A stretch of DNA of 7,444 bases from an uncultured bacterium (GTDB lineage: Bacteria > Hydrogenedentota > Hydrogenedentia > Hydrogenedentales > SLHB01). Positions 1 through 7,444 of this stretch are shown here, piece by piece. The stretch spans positions 1-7,444 of the forward strand of contig CALEZK010000383.1 in NCBI GenBank assembly GCA_937928585.1. The letters are read 5' to 3'. Positions within the stretch are counted from its first letter, which is position 1, and every line of letters starts with the position of its first letter. The notes under the pieces were generated by a model, which saw only the letters and a list, made by a program, of their open reading frames with translations, was not told the origin of the DNA and did no database searches. The position numbers were made by a program, and so were the translations under genes.

Positions 1-55
1 CAATCGTGCCGATGTTCACGTGCGGCTTCTTGCGCTCAAACTTTTCCTTACCCAT
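1..55 (-). CDS. tuf: Elongation factor Tu, N-terminal fragment (cut by window edge)
   Basis: Only the first 18 codons are inside the window; they read MGKEKFERKKPHVNIGTI, which matches the N-terminus of bacterial EF-Tu just before its first GTP-binding loop. EF-Tu is the cytoplasmic GTPase that brings aminoacyl-tRNA to the ribosomal A site. The ATG start is at 55-53 and has a good Shine-Dalgarno sequence, AAGGAG, seven bases upstream. The gene lies 54 bases after the fusA stop with no terminator between them, so it is very likely the last or a late gene of the rpsL-rpsG-fusA-tuf transcript. Glycine at residue 2, where alanine is common, is a minor difference. The identification rests on a short but highly characteristic stretch plus the str-operon context. 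Confidence 0.93.
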   Translation of the reverse strand, partial: MGKEKFERKKPHVNIGTI

Positions 56-62
56 CGTCGAT

Positions 63-68
63 CTCCTT
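63..68 (-). promoter_or_regulatory. Ribosome binding site of tuf
   Basis: The minus strand reads AAGGAG seven bases before the tuf ATG. This is a strong Shine-Dalgarno match and fixes the tuf start. It is noticeably stronger than the site in front of fusA. Confidence 0.8.
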
Positions 69-82
69 GACGTCCTGCACTG

Positions 83-99
83 CCGCGCATCACGCGCGG
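83..99 (-). other. GC-only hairpin in the fusA-tuf spacer
   Basis: CCGCGC and GCGCGG form a perfect six-base-pair stem with a five-base loop, located between the fusA stop and the tuf ribosome binding site. No U-run follows on the minus strand, so it is not an intrinsic terminator. It could be an mRNA processing or stability element that lets tuf be expressed differently from fusA; this is inference only. Confidence 0.4.
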
Positions 100-109
100 G
101 ATCACTTGT

Positions 110-2203
110 CTACGTAAACCGGAACGTGCTTCCGGATTTTTCCATGATTTCGTTTGCGATGTTCGGCGGCATCGCTTCGTACTGCGCGAATTCCATGCTG
201 TACGATGCGCGGCCCTGCGTGCGCGAACGAATGTCGTTCGCGTAACCGAACATGTCGCCGAGCGGCACAAACGCGAATATCTTTCGCGAGTTGCCCTGCT
301 GCTCCATGCTCTCCATGCGGCCACGGCGGCCGTTGAAGTCGCTGATGACTTCACCGGTGTACTCGTCGGGGCATACCACCTCGACCTTCATCACCGGTTC
401 AAGCAGCACGGGGCGCGCCTTGGGCACTGCCGCCTTCACTGCCATCGATGCCGCGGTGTTGAATGCCATTTCCGAGGAGTCCACTTCGTGGTAGCTTCCG
501 TCGGTCAGCGTCACCTTCACGTCTACCATCGGGTAACCGGCGACAATTCCGCTCTCAAGTGCTTCCTTGGCGCCTTTTTCAATGGCGTTTATGAATTCCT
601 TGGGAACCACGCCGCCGACCGTCGCGTTCTCGAATACAAAGCCCGCGCCCGGTTCTGCCGGTTCGACGCTGATGACAACGTCGCCGTATTGACCGCGACC
701 ACCGGACTGACGGATAAATTTGCCGCGCGCATCCGCCTTGATGCGGATCGATTCGCGATACGCCACCATCGGCTTGCCGACGTTTGCATGCACGTTGAAC
801 TCGCGGCGCATGCGATCGACGATGATGTCGAGGTGAAGTTCGCCCATGCCCGCGATGATGGTCTGACCCGTTTCTTCATCGGAGCGAACGCGGAAGGTCG
901 GATCTTCTTCCGACAACTTGACCAACGCCTCGGACATCTTGTCCTGGTCGGCCTTCGTCTTCGGTTCGATGGCAATGTGCACCACCGGCGCGGGGAACGT
1001 CACCGACATGAGCGCTACGGGCTGCTTGGGATCGCAAAGCGTGTCGCCGGTCGTCGTGTTCTTCGCGCCGATTACCGCGCCGATATCGCCAGCGCGCAGT
1101 TCGGTAAGGTCAATGCGCTGATCCGCGTGCATTTCGAGCAGACGGCCCAGGCGCTCCTTGCGGCCGGTGCGTACGTTGAGCACCATGTCGCCGGACTTGA
1201 CGCAGCCGCTGTACACGCGCACGAAGGTCAAACGGCCCACGTGGGGATCGGTAAGGATCTTGAATGCGAGGCCCGCGAAGGGTTCTTCGTCGCCAGGCTT
1301 GCGCTCGATCTTGAGTTCTTCTTTGTCCGGGTCGGTGCCGATAATCGTTCCGACATCCAGCGGCGAGGGGAGGTAGTCGATGGCTGCGTCGAGCAGCAGG
1401 CGCACGCCTTTGTTGCGCAACGCCGTGCCGCACAGCACGAGACAATGATGATTCGACAACACGCCCTTGCGAAGGCCCGCCATAATCTCTTCGGTCGTCA
1501 GCGGCTCTTCGTTGATGTACTTTTCCATCAACGCGTCGTCGCACTCCGCTGCCGCTGCCGCGCACTCGTGGTACGCCGCTTTCGCAGCGTCTTCGTATTC
1601 CGCGGGAATGGGAATGTCTTTCATCTGGGTTTGTCCGCCTTCGCCGACAAACTCGATAGCTTTCATGCGGACTACGTCGATGATGCCGCGATACTGATCT
1701 TCCTGGCCGATGGGGAGCTGAATCGGCACGGCCTTGACGCCAAGCCGATCGACCATCGTTCCGACGGCACGTTCGAAATCCGCGCCGACGCGGTCCATCT
1801 TGTTGACGAACGCGATGCGCGGCACGCCATACTTGTTGGCCTGGCGCCACACCGTCTCAGACTGCGGCTGCACGCCCGCAACCGCGCAAAACACCGCGAC
1901 CGCGCCGTCGAGCACGCGCAGGCTGCGCTCCACCTCGGCAGTGAAATCCACGTGGCCAGGCGTGTCGATAATGTTGATGCGGTGATCTTTCCACTCGCAT
2001 GCCGTCGCGGCGGACGTAATCGTGATGCCGCGCTCGCGCTCCTGCTCCATGTAGTCCATGGTCGCGGTGCCTTCGTGCACTTCACCAATCTTGTGCGTGC
2101 GGCCCGAGTAGAACAGGATGCGTTCCGTCACCGTGGTCTTACCGGCATCAATGTGGGCCATGATGCCGATGTTCCGCGTTCTGTCTAAAGGAAACTTTCG
2201 CAT
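110..2203 (-). CDS. fusA: Elongation factor G
   Basis: This is the translational GTPase that moves tRNAs and mRNA through the ribosome after peptide-bond formation and, with ribosome recycling factor, helps split post-termination ribosomes. The 697 residues match the usual bacterial length (about 700). The GTPase domain shows the P-loop AHIDAGKT (16-23), the switch region RGITIT (58-63), DTPGH (80-84) and NKMD (134-137). The G5 motif reads CGTA (258-261) where CGSA is usual. Domain IV carries GGRGQYGDV and the tip segment [13 protein letters not shown], with the conserved His near residue 572. Domain V has the MFGYA and [12 protein letters not shown] signatures. The ATG at 2203-2201 is preceded by only a weak AGGT ribosome binding site. 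It follows rpsG after an unusually long 267-base spacer and precedes tuf. The signatures fit the canonical housekeeping EF-G rather than a diverged paralogue. Confidence 0.98.
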   Translation of the reverse strand: MRKFPLDRTRNIGIMAHIDAGKTTVTERILFYSGRTHKIGEVHEGTATMDYMEQERERGITITSAATACEWKDHRINIIDTPGHVDFTAEVERSLRVLDGAVAVFCAVAGVQPQSETVWRQANKYGVPRIAFVNKMDRVGADFERAVGTMVDRLGVKAVPIQLPIGQEDQYRGIIDVVRMKAIEFVGEGGQTQMKDIPIPAEYEDAAKAAYHECAAAAAECDDALMEKYINEEPLTTEEIMAGLRKGVLSNHHCLVLCGTALRNKGVRLLLDAAIDYLPSPLDVGTIIGTDPDKEELKIERKPGDEEPFAGLAFKILTDPHVGRLTFVRVYSGCVKSGDMVLNVRTGRKERLGRLLEMHADQRIDLTELRAGDIGAVIGAKNTTTGDTLCDPKQPVALMSVTFPAPVVHIAIEPKTKADQDKMSEALVKLSEEDPTFRVRSDEETGQTIIAGMGELHLDIIVDRMRREFNVHANVGKPMVAYRESIRIKADARGKFIRQSGGRGQYGDVVISVEPAEPGAGFVFENATVGGVVPKEFINAIEKGAKEALESGIVAGYPMVDVKVTLTDGSYHEVDSSEMAFNTAASMAVKAAVPKARPVLLEPVMKVEVVCPDEYTGEVISDFNGRRGRMESMEQQGNSRKIFAFVPLGDMFGYANDIRSRTQGRASYSMEFAQYEAMPPNIANEIMEKSGSTFRFT

Positions 2204-2211
2204 ACGTCAAC

Positions 2212-2394
2212 CTATGTAAATCGCGCACCACGGCGCATACCCCGCCTCACAAAAAGGCAGAGCACCGCGCCAAGCAGGCGCACCCCGGCTTCTGGCCGGA
2301 GCGTTCTAAACAAGCGTCTCGTTTTGTTGGGGTCCACGATAGCCGGCGCCATGTAGGTGACACCGTTGTCCGCGAACTCCTCCTGCGTTTCCAT
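2212..2394 (-). CDS. Possible 60-residue unrecognised reading frame upstream of fusA
   Basis: An ATG-initiated frame of 60 codons occupies most of the rpsG-fusA spacer and stops eight bases before the fusA ATG, the spacing seen with translational coupling. Its first 25 codons have a GC-rich third-position pattern like real genes here. The second half uses AGA and AGG codons and looks less like coding sequence. There is no Shine-Dalgarno sequence in front of the ATG, and the ATG lies in one arm of a perfect ten-base-pair hairpin (2385-2413), which would hide it. An AGGAGG lies just inside the frame but has no start codon at a useful distance. I recognise no family. It is either a small lineage-specific or leader peptide, a gene remnant, or chance; chance is the most likely. 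Confidence 0.18.
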   Translation of the reverse strand: METQEEFADNGVTYMAPAIVDPNKTRRLFRTLRPEAGVRLLGAVLCLFVRRGMRRGARFT

Positions 2395-2413
2395 ACGCCC
2401 GGCATGGAAACGC
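2385..2413 (-). repeat. Perfect 10-bp inverted repeat in the rpsG-fusA spacer
   Basis: GCGTTTCCAT and ATGGAAACGC are exact reverse complements separated by nine bases. On the mRNA strand AGGAGGAG follows, not a U-run, so this is not an intrinsic terminator. It is the strongest hairpin in the spacer and could act as an RNA structure or, less likely, as a protein-binding dyad in DNA. Confidence 0.6.
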
Positions 2414-2470
2414 CCACTATGTCCCTGCTTCCGTTAAGGAAGTGGCCCTTCGAAAGGGATGGGGCCGAAA

Positions 2471-2944
2471 TTAGTACCGAAGATGGGCGAAGGCCTTGTT
2501 TGCCTCTGCCATCTTGTGGGTATCTTCCCGCTTCTTAATCGTGTTGCCCGTCTTGTTGAAACAATCGAGCAACTCGCCGGCCAAACGATCCGACATCGAC
2601 TTCTCGCCGCGCTTGCGGGCGTAATCGATGATCCAACGGAACGCAAGCGCCGTGCGGGTCGCCGGTGCAATTTCCACCGGCACCTGGTAGGTCGCGCCGC
2701 CAACGCGCCGCGACTTTACCTGCAATATCGGTTTCGCATTGTCGATCGCCGTGTCGAAAATACGAATCGTGTCTTCTTTCGGGAAGCGGTTCTTGATCAC
2801 TTCCAACGCGCCATAAACAATCGATTCCGCCGTGCTCTTCTTCCCGTCCACCATCACGGTGTTGACGAAACGCGCAAGCGTTGTGCTCTTGTAAATCGGA
2901 TCCGGAAGCGGCTGGCGCTTCGGAACTTCACGACGACGTGGCAT
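2471..2944 (-). CDS. rpsG: 30S ribosomal protein S7
   Basis: S7 is a primary 16S rRNA-binding protein that starts assembly of the 30S head and lines the exit-site tRNA region. The 157-residue product has the usual length and begins [10 protein letters not shown], with the conserved [13 protein letters not shown] region (28-40), the [11 protein letters not shown] segment that contributes the beta-hairpin, and the C-terminal [17 protein letters not shown] helix. The ATG at 2944-2942 has an AAGGAG ribosome binding site eleven bases upstream. Only 23 bases separate it from the rpsL stop. In E. coli a longer rpsL-rpsG spacer holds the binding site through which S7 represses its own operon; that site cannot fit here in the same form. 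The product is ordinary and the call is firm. Confidence 0.98.
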   Translation of the reverse strand: MPRRREVPKRQPLPDPIYKSTTLARFVNTVMVDGKKSTAESIVYGALEVIKNRFPKEDTIRIFDTAIDNAKPILQVKSRRVGGATYQVPVEIAPATRTALAFRWIIDYARKRGEKSMSDRLAGELLDCFNKTGNTIKKREDTHKMAEANKAFAHLRY

Positions 2945-2955
2945 TGCTCAAAAGG

Positions 2956-2961
2956 CTCCTT
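2956..2961 (-). promoter_or_regulatory. Ribosome binding site of rpsG
   Basis: AAGGAG on the minus strand, eleven bases before the rpsG ATG, inside the 23-base rpsL-rpsG spacer. The spacing is slightly long but the match is strong. Confidence 0.7.
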
Positions 2962-2967
2962 GCTGTC

Positions 2968-3393
2968 CTAGCTCGTCTTCGGCTTCTTCACACCGTACTT
3001 GGAACGGCTCACCCACCGCCCGGTGTGAATCTTCTTGTTGCCGTCGTCTTTCACGCCGGCCGAACCGCCGCAATCTCCGGTCGCGTCCAACACCCCGCGA
3101 ATGAGGTGGTACCGGACGCCCGGGAGATCCTTTACACGACCGCCGCGAATCATCACCTGCGAGTGTTCCTGCAGGTTATGGCCCACGCCGGGGATATATA
3201 CCGTAACTTCCATGCCGTTCTTCAGGCGCACGCGGGCCACTTTGCGAAGCGCCGAGTTCGGCTTCTTCGGCGTCATGGTCCAAACGCGGGTGCAGGTACC
3301 CGATGCCTGGGGGCATGCCTTGAGCGCAGGCGATTTCGTCTTGCTGACCCGCTTTTTACGGGCACTGCGCATCAATTGGTTAATCGTCGGCAA
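2968..3393 (-). CDS. rpsL: 30S ribosomal protein S12, with TTG start and internal insertion
   Basis: S12 sits at the decoding centre of the 30S subunit and governs codon-anticodon accuracy. The 141-residue product begins MPTINQL once the TTG at 3393-3391 is taken as the start; a GGGAG lies seven bases upstream, and the next ATG (codon 8) would remove the conserved N-terminus. [11 protein letters not shown] (41-51) and [14 protein letters not shown] (83-96) are intact. Lys43 and Lys88, the main sites of streptomycin-resistance changes, are the sensitive forms, and Asp89 is the residue methylthiolated in E. coli. Up to about residue 102 it aligns to E. coli S12 without gaps, but between LD (102-103) and SRSKYG (129-134) it has about 16 extra residues, including a GDCGGS stretch. 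First gene of its transcript, behind a strong promoter. Confidence 0.97.
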   Translation of the reverse strand: MPTINQLMRSARKKRVSKTKSPALKACPQASGTCTRVWTMTPKKPNSALRKVARVRLKNGMEVTVYIPGVGHNLQEHSQVMIRGGRVKDLPGVRYHLIRGVLDATGDCGGSAGVKDDGNKKIHTGRWVSRSKYGVKKPKTS

Positions 3394-3400
3394 CAGTCGT

Positions 3401-3405
3401 CTCCC
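3401..3405 (-). promoter_or_regulatory. Ribosome binding site that supports the rpsL TTG start
   Basis: GGGAG on the minus strand is seven bases before the TTG at 3393-3391. No comparable site precedes the later in-frame ATG (eighth codon), so this decides the start. Confidence 0.65.
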
Positions 3406-3430
3406 AAAACCTTGTAACTTCACACCCTTC

Positions 3431-3445
3431 GGGCAGAGCTTGCCC
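3431..3445 (-). other. Short hairpin in the rpsL leader
   Basis: GGGCA and TGCCC form a five-pair stem with a five-base loop in the untranslated leader, about 38 bases before the rpsL start. No U-run follows. It might influence rpsL translation, but a stem this short can arise by chance. Confidence 0.25.
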
Positions 3446-3463
3446 TGCACACAACGGCCCAGT

Positions 3464-3492
3464 AGCTTACCATAGGAAAATGAGCATGTCAA
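3464..3492 (-). promoter_or_regulatory. Promoter of the rpsL-rpsG-fusA-tuf operon
   Basis: On the minus strand a perfect -35 TTGACA (3492-3487) is followed by a 17-base spacer and a -10 TAAGCT (3469-3464). A TG one base before the -10 makes it an extended -10 element, which would compensate for the -10 matching consensus at only three of six positions. Transcription would start near 3457, giving a leader of about 65 bases. The placement directly upstream of rpsL and downstream of the rpoC terminator supports the call. It is a sigma-70-type promoter, as expected for constitutive high expression. Confidence 0.75.
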
Positions 3493-3536
3493 GCCGCGAA
3501 CGTACCGCCGGCCAACCCTCTGAACGCCCTGATACC

Positions 3537-3565
3537 CTGGCACCACCCAAGCAGCCCCATACACT
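3537..3565 (+). promoter_or_regulatory. Candidate promoter of the lipoprotein gene
   Basis: CTGGCA (3537-3542) and TACACT (3560-3565) each match the sigma-70 consensus at four of six positions and are separated by exactly 17 bases. Transcription would begin near 3572, about 144 bases before the ATG. Matches of this quality are common by chance, so confidence is limited. Confidence 0.3.
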
Positions 3566-3580
3566 AACATACGGGGAAAG

Positions 3581-3639
3581 CCAAAAGCGAATAAAAACCG
3601 GCATCCGGGGAAAACATCGGTTTTTCCCAAACCTTTTGG
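3581..3639 (+). repeat. Nested inverted repeat in the lipoprotein leader
   Basis: Two pairs of perfect arms are nested: CCAAAAG (3581-3587) with CTTTTGG (3633-3639), and AAAAACCG (3593-3600) with CGGTTTTT (3618-3625), around a 17-base loop. Together they form 15 pairs interrupted by a 5-by-7 internal loop. A competing hairpin, GGGAAAA (3608-3614) with TTTTCCC (3622-3628), shares the right-hand arm, so only one of the two inner structures can form at a time. No clean U-run follows on the plus strand; on the minus strand the inner stem ends in TTTTTATT. It may be a switchable leader RNA, a DNA dyad for a regulator, or a remnant of an older terminator. Confidence 0.5.
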
Positions 3640-3715
3640 AGTAGGATCTCCCCCGGCAAGGCCTTCGCCCCGTGAGACCCGTAGGACCCATCTGGGCGAC
3701 CGATTGGAGCAAGAA

Positions 3716-4189
3716 ATGGAATGCATTCGCTTAGCGATACGGAACGCAGCCCTTGCGACTCGTTCCTGCTTTCTGTTAATCCTTGTTTCTGTCGCGCTCT
3801 TGGGTTGCTGTCAGGAGTCGAGAGTCATTTTGACTTCCGGCAAGGTCAAATTGGATTCGGCAGGCTGGACTTCTACGCCGGTTCAACCGTTGCGACGCGA
3901 CGCAAGGTCGACCCAAATTAAAGTTTTTCCATACGAACTGCTTCGTTACCAGGGCAAAAATCAGACCGTTTGTAAGGCCGATGGAACACCTGTTTTGATT
4001 CGCGCGCGTGTTTTTACTAAACAGGGGCAAGTGTACACATCATCGAGAACCGGAAATTCTGGAGATGATGTTGTATTGCGTTTTGAACCAGAATTGCCCT
4101 CGAACGAGGAATTCATAAAAATTGAGATCACTTCTTCGCACCCAATTGAATGTTTCGGGATTGAATGGCAAAGTTGGTGTCCGCTGTAG
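3716..4189 (+). CDS. Small predicted lipoprotein of unknown function
   Basis: I do not recognise this 157-residue protein. The N-terminus is a lipoprotein signal peptide: positively charged residues Arg5, Arg9 and Arg16, a hydrophobic stretch from about 18 to 29 ([12 protein letters not shown]), then the lipobox LLGC with the lipidated cysteine at 31 and a second cysteine at 32. The mature part of about 127 residues has no further membrane segment, looks rich in beta strands, and has three more cysteines (86, 146, 155). It ends with a Trp-rich segment ([10 protein letters not shown]). The ATG at 3716 has a GGAG six bases upstream; an in-frame TTG at 3704 overlaps that site and is less likely. 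It is the only plus-strand gene, lying between rpoC and rpsL. By hand count its GC is about 48%, lower than its neighbours, which may mean a poorly expressed or recently arrived gene. Probable location: cell-envelope membrane. Confidence 0.75.
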   Translation: MECIRLAIRNAALATRSCFLLILVSVALLGCCQESRVILTSGKVKLDSAGWTSTPVQPLRRDARSTQIKVFPYELLRYQGKNQTVCKADGTPVLIRARVFTKQGQVYTSSRTGNSGDDVVLRFEPELPSNEEFIKIEITSSHPIECFGIEWQSWCPL

Positions 4190-4328
4190 GTTGGTTGGTT
4201 GTGCAAGGCCTTCCTCGTGAATGCCTCTTCCTGCCGCAGCAGATTCGCATCTGCAATTCGCTGACGATCAAAAAAAATGGCCACCGTGTTTCCACGGTGG
4301 CCATGCTGCTTTGTAATCGCCTGTCGCT
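4190..4328. other. Convergent gap between the lipoprotein gene and rpoC
   Basis: These 139 bases lie between two genes that end toward each other. The right half holds the rpoC terminator. The left half holds only a small perfect hairpin, GCAGAT/ATCTGC around TCGC at 4239-4254, without a U-run on either strand. I see no clear intrinsic terminator for the plus-strand gene. Confidence 0.5.
4270..4304 (-). terminator. Intrinsic terminator of rpoC
   Basis: On the minus strand a perfect twelve-base-pair stem (ATGGCCACCGTG with CACGGTGGCCAT, 4304-4277) closes a GAAA loop of the stable GNRA type and runs into eight consecutive U. It begins 24 bases after the rpoC stop. This is a textbook Rho-independent terminator. 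The T-run exists only on the minus strand, so it should not efficiently terminate the opposing lipoprotein transcript. It separates the rpoC unit from the rpsL operon. Confidence 0.95.

Positions 4329-7444
<3,116 letters not shown>

Larger units (their letters stand above)
2204..2470 (-). other. Long hairpin-rich rpsG-fusA spacer (candidate fusA leader)
   Basis: These 267 bases separate rpsG from fusA inside an otherwise compact operon. On the minus strand they contain several short hairpins in a row: CCCTT/AAGGG at 2446-2458 (competing with GGCCC/GGGCC at 2444-2466), CTTCC/GGAAG at 2428-2442, a perfect ten-base-pair stem at 2385-2413, a seven-pair stem with one wobble at 2283-2301, and GCGCC/GGCGC at 2267-2281 directly next to it. 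A run of five U lies at 2255-2251, about eleven bases past the last stem, which is too far for a standard terminator. I found no convincing promoter here. A structured leader controlling fusA translation or mRNA processing is plausible but unproven. Confidence 0.4.
3394..3715. other. Divergent regulatory region between rpsL and the lipoprotein gene
   Basis: These 322 bases hold no convincing gene. They contain the minus-strand rpsL promoter and its roughly 65-base leader, a weaker candidate plus-strand promoter, and a roughly 140-base leader for the lipoprotein gene with a large inverted repeat. Minus-strand reading frames that extend upstream of rpsL through here lack a ribosome binding site and any recognisable protein sequence. 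The two candidate promoters point away from each other, with about 45 bases between their -35 elements. Confidence 0.6.

Noticed and set aside
594..660. EF-G as a diverged paralogue or resistance-type factor
   Set aside because: Domain IV, including GGRGQYGDV and the tip histidine, is canonical, and the gene sits in the str operon, so housekeeping EF-G is the simpler reading.
488..2188. A 566-codon open frame on the plus strand opposite fusA
   Set aside because: It is antisense to a fully conserved EF-G gene, resembles no family, and has the Arg/Ala/His-rich composition typical of a GC-rich codon-bias shadow. Long stop-free antisense frames over conserved GC-rich genes are expected.
2251..2281. 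GCGCC/GGCGC stem followed by five U as an attenuator before fusA
   Set aside because: About eleven bases separate the stem from the U-run and the stem is only five pairs, so it is unlikely to terminate transcription by itself.
2881..3475. Plus-strand frames of 146 and 178 codons opposite rpsL
   Set aside because: They lie antisense to rpsL and its leader, lack ribosome binding sites and show no recognisable motif.
3394..3726. A longer rpsL frame extending upstream to an ATG at 3726
   Set aside because: It would add 111 residues with no similarity to S12, cross the promoter and start inside the opposing lipoprotein gene. The TTG start restores the exact conserved N-terminus.
4239..4254. Six-pair hairpin as a terminator for the lipoprotein gene
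   Set aside because: The stem is perfect, but no T-run follows on the plus strand, so it does not meet the criteria for an intrinsic terminator.

Overview
The window is a bacterial housekeeping locus built around the RNA polymerase and str operons, almost all read from the minus strand. In transcription order it holds the last three quarters of rpoC (RNA polymerase beta-prime), then rpsL (S12), rpsG (S7), fusA (EF-G) and the first 18 codons of tuf (EF-Tu). The proteins are full-length and carry all key motifs, so these calls are firm. Base composition is fairly GC-rich. The beta-prime subunit carries a large insertion inside the trigger loop, at the place and about the size of the SI3 module found in many Gram-negative lineages. 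Together with a lipobox protein, this suggests a diderm bacterium outside the best-known model groups. I cannot name the phylum from the sequence alone.

Layout, left to right: tuf start (1-55), fusA (110-2203), a 267-base spacer dense in hairpins (2204-2470), rpsG (2471-2944), rpsL with a TTG start (2968-3393), and a 322-base divergent promoter region (3394-3715). These are followed by a single plus-strand gene for a small unrecognised lipoprotein (3716-4189), a 139-base convergent gap with a strong rpoC terminator (4270-4304), and rpoC running off the right edge (4329-7444).

The transcription logic is visible. rpoC ends at a textbook intrinsic terminator. rpsL-rpsG-fusA-tuf then restarts from its own promoter, which has a perfect TTGACA, a 17-base spacer and an extended -10. 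The ribosomal proteins and elongation factors therefore form a separate unit from rpoC, even though the gene order is the common ancestral one.

The parts not explained by ordinary housekeeping are five. First, the reverse-oriented, lower-GC lipoprotein gene sits between rpoC and rpsL, with a structured leader. Second, S12 has a 16-residue insertion in its C-terminal region. Third, rpsL starts at TTG. Fourth, the rpsL-rpsG spacer is too short for the classical S7 autoregulatory site, while the rpsG-fusA spacer is long and hairpin-rich. Fifth, a possible 60-codon reading frame lies in that spacer. I saw no mobile element, CRISPR array, tRNA or rRNA, and nothing that amounts to a demonstrable new multi-gene system.
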